From Mesorhizobium wenxiniae (GTDB lineage: Bacteria; Pseudomonadota; Alphaproteobacteria; Rhizobiales; Rhizobiaceae), in contig NZ_NPKH01000020.1 in assembly GCF_002284535.1 (NCBI RefSeq), positions 372,001-436,000 on the forward strand: a stretch of 64,000 bases of DNA, in the 5' to 3' direction. Below the pieces are notes generated by a model. It did no database searches. It saw only the letters and a list, made by a program, of their open reading frames with translations, and had not been told where the DNA came from. The number at the start of each line of letters is the position of its first letter. Position 1 is the first letter of the stretch. The position numbers were made by a program, and so were the translations under genes. Of this stretch, positions 48,293 to 55,634 are shown in pieces.

Positions 48293-48317
48293 GGAACAAC
48301 TCCAAAAAACGCTCGTT
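48293..48317 (+). promoter_or_regulatory. EcfG-type general-stress promoter
   Basis: GGAAC, a 16-base spacer, then CGTT: an exact match to the alphaproteobacterial EcfG promoter consensus. The expected start of transcription is about 40 bases before the ATG of the small secreted protein at 48363. The 350-base spacer around it (48013-48362) holds no credible gene. Confidence 0.7.
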
Positions 48318-48362
48318 GGATAATCATCGCAATCAGCGAGGCAACTCGAATGGAGACCGATC

Positions 48363-48665
48363 ATGAAGAAAATTCTTTCTGCAACCGTACTCAGCATCGC
48401 CCTTGCCACTTCGGCGATGGCGCAATCAACCGGCACAGGATCCGGCACCAGCGATCCGGGAGCGGGCACCGGGACAGGCACTGGCACTGGCAATATGGCT
48501 CCCGGCACCGATAACGCAACTCCTGCCGATCCAAACGTAACCGGTTCGACAACCACAGGCCCCGACGGCATGGGTGACCGGTGTAAGGATATGGCAGGCG
48601 CCGATGCGAATACAAACTCCGCCAGTGGCACTGCAACTTCGGACATGGAGAATTGCCCCAAGTGA
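48363..48665 (+). CDS. small secreted Gly/Thr-rich protein
   Basis: A 100-residue protein with a clear signal peptide (MKKILSATVLSIALATSAMA, cleaved before QST). The mature part has a Gly-Thr repeat run (GAGTGTGTGTGN) and two Cys residues, in DRCKDM and ENCPK near the end, that could form a disulfide. No enzymatic motif is visible. GGAG precedes the ATG. The EcfG promoter upstream makes it a likely envelope stress protein; the role is otherwise unknown. Confidence 0.75.
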   Translation: MKKILSATVLSIALATSAMAQSTGTGSGTSDPGAGTGTGTGTGNMAPGTDNATPADPNVTGSTTTGPDGMGDRCKDMAGADANTNSASGTATSDMENCPK

Positions 48666-48731
48666 CGGAGCTCGCGCTTTGTTGAGCACGCTGTAGTGCC
48701 TTCGTTTGCGCATGATGCGCCGCACCACTTG

Positions 48732-49988
48732 TTAGACAAAGCCGGGAACCGGCTTTGTCTTGCCGCTTAATCGCGCGCCCAATGTCAGTGCCTGCGGAAA
48801 ATTCCGGATAATGGCCGCCATCAAGGTGGCGTTACCGGGGCGAAGGGCAATTCCAGCAATCGCTGCAGCGGCGTAGACCCGCGTCGAAAATAGTTTTTTC
48901 CAGGCCGCCTCATAGCGTCTGCCGACAGCCTCACGCCCTGCTGCGCGGTCTGGCGCGCATGCGAGTTCGCAGGCCAGCAGCCAGCCGGACTGAAGCGCCA
49001 TCGAGATGCCCTCGGCGACAACGGGATGAGACTCTCCGGCTGCATTGCCGACGCGGAAGATGTCCCGCTCGTAGCAGGAGCGAATTCCCGGCCGGATCGG
49101 ACCTGCGGCAAGCCACGGACCGTCGGGGTGAGCTGACTCCAGGGCATCCCTGACACCCCGGCACGATTCCATCAGATGACGGGAGACCGCATCGGCCGCC
49201 GACAAATGGCTCTGCTGGTTGGGGCCAGGCTGTTTGCGCAACAGTGCGAGCATATCGCGGCGAATGCAGCACGAAATCGACAGCCGGCCATGATCCGCCG
49301 AAACCATGCCGCCATAACCGCCCGGAAACACCAGCAGAGGCATCAAATCAGGCGCCAGGGACGACCCGGTGAAATGCGCCTTGAAGCCGAGCAGGTCCGA
49401 AGGGCGGTTGGTCTTCCCGAGCTGGCTGGGCAGCGGTCCTGGTTCCCAGGAGCCGTGTGCGGCGACAATCACCGGCGCACGCAACATCGTCGTTTCGTTC
49501 CCGGCTTGAATTCGCACCATTTGCGTCTCGCCATCCCGATCGATGGCGACGGCGCGGCAAGGCTGAAAGATTTCGACGCCCGCCGATCGCGCCGCCTGCA
49601 AAAGCAGACAGTCGAGAATATCCCGGCCGAGCGCCCGGCCGAAGCCAGGGTTGGCAGAAGGCCCATCGTTTGCACGAGGCCCATCGTTTGCACGAGGCCC
49701 ATCTTTTGCACGAGGCATGGGTGCCTCGACACTCGCATCGCCGGAAAAGAAGCCGACGCGGCGGATTTCGGGGCCGGCATTGGCACGCCAGGCATCGCCG
49801 ATTTCCAGCTGGTCCAGAAGCGCAAGATTGCTTGCCGACATGTATTCGCCGCAGACCTTGCGGCGCGGGAACACGTTCTTTTCCACAATAGCCACGGCCC
49901 ATCCGCGCCGGGCCAGCGTCAGCGCGGCGGACGTGCCCGCCGGGCCGGCGCCTATAATGATCGCGTCATGGGTCGACAATCGCGTCAT
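48732..49988 (-). CDS. FAD-dependent oxidoreductase, geranylgeranyl-reductase-like
   Basis: A 418-residue flavoprotein. DAIIIGAGPAGTSAALTLAR is the ADP-binding motif, RRKVCGEYMSASNLALLD the substrate-pocket motif of this group, and FRVGNAAGESHPVVAEGISM the late FAD motif. A six-residue tandem repeat (RANDGP type) near residue 95 is an unusual insertion. The start overlaps the methyltransferase stop by four bases. It is the third gene of a type III polyketide synthase operon and probably oxidises or reduces the polyketide product or its quinone form. Confidence 0.83.
   Translation of the reverse strand: MTRLSTHDAIIIGAGPAGTSAALTLARRGWAVAIVEKNVFPRRKVCGEYMSASNLALLDQLEIGDAWRANAGPEIRRVGFFSGDASVEAPMPRAKDGPRANDGPRANDGPSANPGFGRALGRDILDCLLLQAARSAGVEIFQPCRAVAIDRDGETQMVRIQAGNETTMLRAPVIVAAHGSWEPGPLPSQLGKTNRPSDLLGFKAHFTGSSLAPDLMPLLVFPGGYGGMVSADHGRLSISCCIRRDMLALLRKQPGPNQQSHLSAADAVSRHLMESCRGVRDALESAHPDGPWLAAGPIRPGIRSCYERDIFRVGNAAGESHPVVAEGISMALQSGWLLACELACAPDRAAGREAVGRRYEAAWKKLFSTRVYAAAAIAGIALRPGNATLMAAIIRNFPQALTLGARLSGKTKPVPGFV
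49661..49714. repeat. three tandem 18-base units inside the FAD oxidoreductase gene
   Basis: Three consecutive copies of GCCCATCGTTTGCACGAG, the third with one change. Each adds six residues (about RANDGP) in frame, so copy-number change would not break the gene. Confidence 0.8.
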
Positions 49989-50698
49989 AGGTCATCACCG
50001 GCGGCGGCACCGACAAAAATGTGGGAAAAAAGGCCGGCACGCCGTTCCTCGACCGGTTTGCCGTTTGCTGCGAGCCAGAGACCGGAAAGCTCGCTGCCGC
50101 GAAAACCGGCACGCACGCTTTGAGCCGCGTCGTTTCGGGTCACGTCATTGGCGCCGATTGCCGGCAGAAGACGCGTCGCGGCCAACGCCAGTTTCGCTCG
50201 CAACGGCTCTGTCGCCAGCAGCAGCGGGGCCTTCGGCGCCATCAGCGAAAACAGACGCACGAGCTCGGCATCGTCGAAATGATGCAGAAACAGATTGACG
50301 GTGATCGCGTCGAACCGCGTGCCCTCATTCTCTCTCGCCCAGTCGAAGACATCGGCGGTGACGCCTTCGACCGTCCATCCCAGCCTGTCAAAATCACCTT
50401 CCAACTGCGCGGTGACGAGGTCGACGCGGTCGAGCATTATCAGTTGGACCCCAGGCCAATGCCCGGCCATGCGCCGCGCTATCGCCAGCATGAAGGATCC
50501 ATCGCCGGCGCCGATCTCCAGTATCCGGCGTGGCGGCCTTGGCACAAATTTCCGGAGCAGCGACGCCATGATCCTCGCCTGAAACATCAGCGCGTTGATC
50601 CGACGGAGGTCGCGGCGCGCGGCAAGCGCTCGCGGATCGTCGCCCGCAAGTCCGTCGAGGATTTCCGGCTCAAGCTGGCGCTGCTCCAGGCCGCTCAT
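49985..50698 (-). CDS. class I SAM-dependent methyltransferase
   Basis: A 237-residue methyltransferase. ILEIGAGDGSFMLAIARRM near residue 60 is the SAM motif I, VQLIMLDRVDLV motif II and FDAITVNLFLHHFDDAELVR motif IV. It is coupled by four-base overlaps to the polyketide synthase gene before it and the oxidoreductase gene after it. The expected substrate is the resorcinol- or pyrone-like product of the synthase, with O- or C-methylation not distinguishable. Confidence 0.83.
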   Translation of the reverse strand: MSGLEQRQLEPEILDGLAGDDPRALAARRDLRRINALMFQARIMASLLRKFVPRPPRRILEIGAGDGSFMLAIARRMAGHWPGVQLIMLDRVDLVTAQLEGDFDRLGWTVEGVTADVFDWARENEGTRFDAITVNLFLHHFDDAELVRLFSLMAPKAPLLLATEPLRAKLALAATRLLPAIGANDVTRNDAAQSVRAGFRGSELSGLWLAANGKPVEERRAGLFSHIFVGAAAGDDL

Positions 50699-51762
50699 GA
50701 CACCGTTCGGAAAAGCATGGTTTCGGCCGTCAGCCCGGGTCCGAACGACATGCCGCAGCCGAGTTGGCCTGGTGGCGCCTTCAACATCTCTTTCATCACG
50801 AACATGACGGTCGCGGACGACATGTTTCCGTACTGGCGCAACACCTCGCGCGATGGCTCCAGCGCGGTGGGTGCAAGCTTCAGAGCCCTTTCGACGGCGT
50901 CGAGAACCGAACGTCCACCCGGGTGCACGGCCCAGAGCTCGATCGCCTCGGTCGGCCGATCGCCGAGGATGGCATCTTGGTTGCTCCGCAACACCTCATG
51001 GATCGCTGCTGGAACCTGGCCGGAAAGGACCATTTCGAAGCCGTGGTCGCGAATGCTCCAGCTCATCAGATCCCGCCGCTCGTTCGCCACGATACAGTAA
51101 AAGCTTTCGAGCTCGATGCCGTGCGGCTCGGCGGTGACGAGCGCAGCCGCGCAGCCGTCGCCCCAGAGGCAGAACGACAGCAGCTTTTCCAGCCCGCTGG
51201 ATTCCCGCAGATGCATCGTGCAAAGTTCAATATTGACCAGCAGGACCCTCGCCTGCGGGTCGGAGCGGACGATGTGGCGGGCAAGCTTGAGGCCATTGAT
51301 CGCCGCGTAGCAGCCCATAAACCCGATCATCGTGCGTTCAACCCTTTCCGGCAGGCCGCATCGCGCAACCAGCTCCAGGTCGATGCCCGGCGCTGAAAAA
51401 CCGGTGCAGGTGGTAACGATAAGATGGGTGATGCGGGAAACGCCGCCACCAAGCTCTAACCCCTCGACGCCTTTTTTCGCCAGAACAGGTGCGGCATCTC
51501 CGAACATTGCCATTCTCTCGGCCGTTCCAGGAAAGGCGCCCCGGATGAACCTCCCGGCCAGGTCTGCTGACGGTCCTTCGGGGTCGCTGGCAGGTGCAAA
51601 GCAGGAATAGCGGTGCTCGATGCCGGCAAGGTCAGCCATGCGTTTAAAAATTCTTCGGCGATCGGCCGCAAGCATGGAGGCCGCGAAACGCAGATAGAAT
51701 TGATGAACCTCGTGCTCCGGCACCGCTGTCGCGATCCGGTTGATATACGCTTTGGCCGGCAT
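50695..51762 (-). CDS. type III polyketide synthase (chalcone/stilbene synthase family)
   Basis: A 355-residue homodimer-type ketosynthase that extends an acyl-CoA with malonyl-CoA. The catalytic triad is visible: Cys151 in GFMGCYAAING, His280 in LWAVHPGG and Asn313 in YGNMSSA. The C-terminal GCGMSFGPGLTAE is the GFGPG-type loop. ATG 51762 has a GAGGAG site. It leads a three-gene operon with a methyltransferase and a FAD oxidoreductase, so a methylated, oxidised aromatic lipid or pyrone is a reasonable guess. Starter unit and chain length are unknown. Confidence 0.9.
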   Translation of the reverse strand: MPAKAYINRIATAVPEHEVHQFYLRFAASMLAADRRRIFKRMADLAGIEHRYSCFAPASDPEGPSADLAGRFIRGAFPGTAERMAMFGDAAPVLAKKGVEGLELGGGVSRITHLIVTTCTGFSAPGIDLELVARCGLPERVERTMIGFMGCYAAINGLKLARHIVRSDPQARVLLVNIELCTMHLRESSGLEKLLSFCLWGDGCAAALVTAEPHGIELESFYCIVANERRDLMSWSIRDHGFEMVLSGQVPAAIHEVLRSNQDAILGDRPTEAIELWAVHPGGRSVLDAVERALKLAPTALEPSREVLRQYGNMSSATVMFVMKEMLKAPPGQLGCGMSFGPGLTAETMLFRTVS

Positions 51763-52240
51763 ATTCTGTCTCCTCGGCGTGTGCACGGTATAAATTTGGG
51801 GCCACCGCCGGAGGTTGTTTGGTCATCGGCACCAGATGCTGGACATCAGGTTTTGAGTGTTGTTCGATGAACGTTTCTGAGAATTGATTTCATCCCGAGG
51901 TTCAGCATGTGCTGTTGCCGGGCGATGCTGCGGTTCGCCGGCACTAGGAATATAGGCTCCATTACCGAGGCGTCCACCAGGAGCCCGCGCTTCGGGCCGA
52001 GGCGCCGTTGCGTCCGGCCCTCACCGGGCACGGCCTTTTTGCTGATCGATGGAACACTAGGGCACACTAACAGTTGTAGGATGACAGCGAATATCTCTTG
52101 GATATTGGCTGCTGGATCGGGGCCGGTTGGCCGCGCTCTTCCAGAGGCGCGGGCTCCCCGATCCCTGCCGGCTTGAAGCCCAATTTTGGGAACAATGGCC
52201 AGCTGCCATAAGGGTCGCGGTAAAGACAAGGAGAGCTGTC
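51763..52240. other. gene-free stretch before the small membrane protein
   Basis: About 480 bases with no intact gene. A minus-strand frame around 51950-52050 reads GRTQRRLGPKRGLLVDASVM, which faintly resembles the VDAT motif of IS5-type transposases; this may be a decayed insertion sequence but is not convincing. Confidence 0.3.
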
Positions 52241-52315
52241 ATGAACAACATCATTTGGCTGGTCGGGGCCATCGTTATCGTAATAGCGATACTTAGCTTC
52301 CTTGGACTACGTTAG
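52241..52315 (+). CDS. 24-residue membrane protein
   Basis: The frame encodes MNNIIWLVGAIVIVIAILSF plus LGLR, a single predicted transmembrane helix with a polar start and an Arg end. AAGGAG lies seven bases before the ATG, an ideal ribosome-binding site in a region otherwise lacking genes. Very short membrane proteins of this kind with the SFxGLR ending are familiar from rhizobia; their role is unknown. Confidence 0.72.
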   Translation: MNNIIWLVGAIVIVIAILSFLGLR

Positions 52316-52569
52316 GATTCGCCTTTAGCGAAATCCGACGCGTGAATAGGCAGTTACTTGGGACGGCTTTGGAACCCACAGATGGGTCCGCAGGCCTAGC
52401 AGCTATCCGCGCTAACGACCCGCTCCTTCACCGGGCGAAGTTCCCTGCCCAATCGATACCATCCACGACCCAGTGCTCTCATTTGACGCCGCGTCTCCTG
52501 CCTTGAGCGGGTGACGTCTCCGTCCGCTCGAGTTTGCGGCTGCGGCGCGTGAAAATCACCCTCGGGCGG
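52316..52569. other. gene-free stretch before the cueR promoter
   Basis: About 250 bases (307 to the cueR start) with no gene recognised. Its right end leads into the MerR-type promoter; a divergent copper-export gene, often found opposite cueR, is absent. Confidence 0.4.
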
Positions 52570-52600
52570 TTGACCTTCCAGCTGCTGGAAGGTCTATTTC
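52570..52600 (+). promoter_or_regulatory. MerR/CueR-type operator-promoter
   Basis: A -35 box TTGACC runs into a perfect dyad with nine-base arms ACCTTCCAG and CTGGAAGGT around CTG (52573-52593), followed by a -10 like TATTTC at 52595 after a 19-base spacer. The long spacer and the ACCTTCC core are the known signature of copper-responsive MerR regulators. Confidence 0.85.
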
Positions 52601-52622
52601 CTTGCGAACGGAGATTTTCATC

Positions 52623-53021
52623 ATGAACATTGGCATTGCATCCGAGAAATCCGGGCTGCCGTCCAAGACGATACGCTACTACGAGGACATCGGGCTTTTG
52701 CGCCCGTCCCGGACAGACAACGGCTATCGCGACTATTCGGTAGCCGACATCCACCGCCTCCGGTTTCTGCAGCGCTCGCGCAGCCTGGGTTTTTCGGTCG
52801 ACGAATGCCGCCAGTTGCTGTCGCTCTATCAAGACAAGGACCGCGAGAGCGCCGACGTCAAATCTATCGCCGAAGCCAAGCTGGTGGAGATCGACAGGAA
52901 GATCGCCGAACTCGTGGGATTGCGCGGCCTGCTGCATCATCTGGTCGAGCACTGTCACGGCGACGAGAGGCCGGACTGCCCGATCATCGACGAATTGGCG
53001 GGAGAGGGCGTGGTTCAGTGA
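52623..53021 (+). CDS. cueR: Cu(I)-responsive MerR-family regulator CueR
   Basis: A 132-residue MerR regulator. The N-terminal helix-turn-helix IGIASEKSGLPSKTIRYYED and the wing GYRDYSVADIHRL are typical. The metal loop CHGDERPDC puts Cys111 and Cys119 seven residues apart, the spacing of Cu(I)-sensing CueR/HmrR. The ATG at 52623 is used; an in-frame GTG/ATG-like extension to 52602 would overlap the promoter. It is preceded by its own operator, so it is autoregulated, and it overlaps the cytochrome-like gene by four bases (GTGA). Confidence 0.92.
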   Translation: MNIGIASEKSGLPSKTIRYYEDIGLLRPSRTDNGYRDYSVADIHRLRFLQRSRSLGFSVDECRQLLSLYQDKDRESADVKSIAEAKLVEIDRKIAELVGLRGLLHHLVEHCHGDERPDCPIIDELAGEGVVQ

Positions 53022-53569
53022 AATGGACCGCCGCCGCGGTGATGCTGTCGCTTGCCTGCGCCTCCGCGGTGGTGGCCGCGGCCGGACCTGACCCAATCGT
53101 CGCGACGCGCCAGTCCGCGATGAAGGAGATGGCCGCTGCCGCAAAGACGATCGCCGGGATGTTCGATGGCAAGCTGGCCTATGACGCTGTGGCGTTTAAG
53201 GCGGCGGCCGGGACGTTACGAACCCGCACCGGCCCTGCCCTCATTGCGGAATTTCCCATCGGGACATTGGGTCCGCCTTCGGGCGCCAGGTTGGAAATCG
53301 ACCAGGCCCGTTCGGAATTCGAGGCGCTGGCCCGTCACATCGGGATGCTGGCGAGCACACTGGCCGCCAAGGCCGAGCGGGCGCCCCCCAGTATCACCGA
53401 CGACATGAGGATGGGTTCCGGCCCGGCGATGGGCGGCGGCAGCCTGCTTGGCAAGCGGCCGGCAGCGGCAGAAGCCGATCCTGCCAAGGCTCCCGCCGAG
53501 CACCTCCTGCATCTTATCCTGCAGGATTGCTCAAGCTGTCATTCGAGGTTCCGGCAGAAGGTCCTGTGA
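53018..53569 (+). CDS. cytochrome c'-like haem protein
   Basis: A 183-residue exported protein with a signal peptide (KWTAAAVMLSLACASAVVAA). Near the C-terminus Cys171-Ser-Ser-Cys174-His175, in LQDCSSCHSRFRQK, is the haem c site of the cytochrome c'/c556 family, a four-helix bundle that binds NO or carries electrons. A Gly/Met-rich loop (MRMGSGPAMGGGS) lies before it, unusual and possibly metal-binding. The GTG at 53018 overlaps the cueR stop, so the two are co-translated, linking the protein to copper stress. Confidence 0.82.
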   Translation: MKWTAAAVMLSLACASAVVAAAGPDPIVATRQSAMKEMAAAAKTIAGMFDGKLAYDAVAFKAAAGTLRTRTGPALIAEFPIGTLGPPSGARLEIDQARSEFEALARHIGMLASTLAAKAERAPPSITDDMRMGSGPAMGGGSLLGKRPAAAEADPAKAPAEHLLHLILQDCSSCHSRFRQKVL

Positions 53570-53679
53570 TCGCCGAGCGATCCGCGAGATCACCGGATGG
53601 CTGATTGGCCGGGTGCGGCCCTGATTGACGTTGCGGTGCCTTTTCTTCATTGTCCTGTTGCTGCCTCCGAGGTTCAGCA

Positions 53680-54348
53680 ATGAAGCGCAGTCTCGCTTTC
53701 GGTGTGATTGTGATCGCCGTCGTCGGCCTGCTGGGCGGCAGCGCACTTTTGATTGCTGGCCAGTCCAGAGTCTCGCAAGATGCAATCCAGTCATCGGTTA
53801 TCCGCACCCCTGAATTGATTGACAGCGCCTGGAAGCTACCCGTGGCTGCCACTTTCAATGCCGACGTCACATGGCAATCAAACGGATCAAGGTGCGGCCC
53901 GGCAAGCGTCGCAAACACATTCCGCTCCATCGGCGAGGAGGAGACAACCGAAGCCGAAGTCCTCGCCGGAACCGGAAAGTGCTGGACAGGCTTTTGCGTC
54001 ATCGGGCTCACGCTGGAAGAGCTTGCCGAGGTCGCTCGAACGAACACCAGGCGGAAGGTCTCGGTGCTTCGGAATCTGAGCGCTGATGCGTTTCGCGAGC
54101 ACATGAAGCGGGCCAACGATCCCGGCCGCCGTTACATCGTCAACTTCACCCGTGAGAAGATTTTCGGCGCCGGCGCTGGCCATTTTTCCCCAGTCGGAGG
54201 ATATCTGGAGGCCGAGGACATGGTCTTCGTCCTCGACGTAAACGAGGACTACAAGCCCTGGCTGATCGAGCGTGAGCGCCTGTTTTCAGCCATAAACACA
54301 ATCGACAGCGATGGCGACAAAAAGCGCGGCTTGCTGCTTATCGAGTAG
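53680..54348 (+). CDS. phytochelatin-synthase-like papain-fold peptidase
   Basis: A 222-residue exported or anchored protein with an N-terminal hydrophobic segment (residues 6-27). The papain-like triad of phytochelatin synthases is present: Cys72 in SRCGPASVANTFRSIG, His168 in GAGHFSPVGGY and Asp186 in FVLDVNEDY. NTIDSDGDKKRGLLLI closes the domain. Bacterial short forms mostly cleave glycine from glutathione rather than make long phytochelatins. GAGG precedes the ATG. It follows cueR and the cytochrome gene after 110 bases and may join their transcript in metal defence. Confidence 0.83.
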   Translation: MKRSLAFGVIVIAVVGLLGGSALLIAGQSRVSQDAIQSSVIRTPELIDSAWKLPVAATFNADVTWQSNGSRCGPASVANTFRSIGEEETTEAEVLAGTGKCWTGFCVIGLTLEELAEVARTNTRRKVSVLRNLSADAFREHMKRANDPGRRYIVNFTREKIFGAGAGHFSPVGGYLEAEDMVFVLDVNEDYKPWLIERERLFSAINTIDSDGDKKRGLLLIE

Positions 54349-54391
54349 CACGGTCGCAAGCAGTTTCGCAGACCGCCAACGATCGTAGTGC

Positions 54392-54410
54392 CCCCGGCTC
54401 GGCGCCGGGG
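54392..54410 (+). terminator. hairpin after the phytochelatin-synthase-like gene
   Basis: CCCCGGC pairs with GCCGGGG around five bases, 44 bases after the stop. No T-run follows, so the terminator call is tentative. Confidence 0.4.
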
Positions 54411-54424
54411 CTGGGGCAATCTCG

Positions 54425-54589
54425 CCGTACTGCAAAAAGGCGGTCAGGGATGCGCGGGTCGAGGCGCTGTTGGGCTTCCTCAAGGAAGTCGCCGGCGGTA
54501 GCTATCTCAGCGACGCCGAAGTCCCCGGCATTGCCAAAGCGGAGCTCGAGGAATTTCGCGCGCCCCTCGACGCCGCCCTATTAGATTAA
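54425..54589 (+). pseudogene. C-terminal coding remnant, family not recognised
   Basis: A 54-codon frame ending at TAA encodes KKAVRDARVEALLGFLKEVA, then GGSYLSDAEVPGIAKAELEE and FRAPLDAALLD. The run has ordinary protein composition and codon use but no start codon or ribosome-binding site. It is probably the tail of a lost gene. Confidence 0.4.
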
Positions 54590-54627
54590 GCTGCCTTAAT
54601 CCATGAGCCGAGCCCCTGCGGATGCTT

Positions 54628-55629
54628 TCAATCGACCAGCACGGCGACCACTGCGGTGCAGTCGCCCGCCTTGACCAGTCCGGGGAAATGCCGCGCGGCC
54701 AGCATGCCGCCCATTCTTGCCCTGATCTCTTGAGGTGCGGGACCGGTGCGGCCGATGGAGTGGATGCGCGCCAGGACCTGGCCCTCTTCGACAGGCTCGC
54801 TCAGATCGATCAACGTTTCGATCATCCCATCGTCCTCGGCGAACGAGAAGCAATCGCCCGACGGCATGTCTAGCCAGCGGGTCGGCTGCATCTCGACCGC
54901 ACCGGAGACAATGCCGCCATGGCGCAGCACATTGAGCACGCCGCGACGAGCGATCCGCACCGTTTCCGCGCGGGAGGTGCCACCGCCGCCAAGCTCCGTG
55001 GTGATGAACAGCTTGCCCATCTCTTCGGCGGCAGTGTCGAACATGCCGACCGCATCGATCTCCAGCATCTTCATCGACCACGGCGCCGAGAACGCTTCGA
55101 CCGCCGCGAAGCCCTTCGCCTCCAGCACTTTGTCGGGCCGGATATGGGCGGCACAGAACGGCACGAAGTCGAGCGTCTTGCCGCCGGAATGGAAGTCGAG
55201 CGCGATATCGGTGCGCGGCAAAAGTTCGCGCTGGAAGTAATCGGCGATTTTCTCGGTCACCGTGCCGTCGGGCCGGCCGGGAAAGCTGCGATTCAGATTG
55301 CCCTTATCGATCGGCGAGGTGCGGGTGCCGGCACGGAACGCCGGATAGTTCATCGCCGGCACGATGATCACCGTGCCGCTGACGTGCTTCGGATCGAGCG
55401 TACGGGCGAGATCGTAGAGCGCCAGCGGCCCCTCATATTCGTCGCCATGATTGCCGCCGGTGAGCAATGCGCTCGGCCCGCTGCCGTTGCGGATCACGCA
55501 GATCGGGATCATCACCGATCCCCAGGCCGAATCGTCACGGCTGTAAGGCAGCCGCAGGAATCCGTGTTGCACGCCGTCGCGGTCGAAATCGACGGTCGGC
55601 GTGATCGGTGAGGGGCGAAGGCTGGACAT
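54628..55629 (-). CDS. doeB: N-alpha-acetyl-L-2,4-diaminobutyrate deacetylase (DoeB/EutE)
   Basis: A 333-residue zinc deacylase of the aspartoacylase/succinylglutamate desuccinylase family. GGNHGDEYEGP supplies the first His and Glu ligands, NRSFPGRPDGTVTEKIADYF the Arg and Asp-binding region, and DFHSGGKTLDFVPF the second His. It removes acetate from N-acetyl-diaminobutyrate, the second step of ectoine breakdown. It is the last gene of the ehu-eut operon, starting five bases after the doeA stop. An open frame extends upstream to 55740 but runs into doeA. Confidence 0.9.
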   Translation of the reverse strand: MSSLRPSPITPTVDFDRDGVQHGFLRLPYSRDDSAWGSVMIPICVIRNGSGPSALLTGGNHGDEYEGPLALYDLARTLDPKHVSGTVIIVPAMNYPAFRAGTRTSPIDKGNLNRSFPGRPDGTVTEKIADYFQRELLPRTDIALDFHSGGKTLDFVPFCAAHIRPDKVLEAKGFAAVEAFSAPWSMKMLEIDAVGMFDTAAEEMGKLFITTELGGGGTSRAETVRIARRGVLNVLRHGGIVSGAVEMQPTRWLDMPSGDCFSFAEDDGMIETLIDLSEPVEEGQVLARIHSIGRTGPAPQEIRARMGGMLAARHFPGLVKAGDCTAVVAVLVD

Positions 55630-55634
55630 CGGGC

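Noticed and set aside
48170..48300. Short GTG-started frame with a hydrophobic stretch (IAAWIVIGSI)
   Set aside because: No ribosome-binding site, and it runs across the EcfG promoter region; composition alone is not enough.
51846..52229. Possible IS5-type transposase remnant
   Set aside because: Only a faint VDAS-like motif is seen, with no terminal inverted repeats or target duplication.
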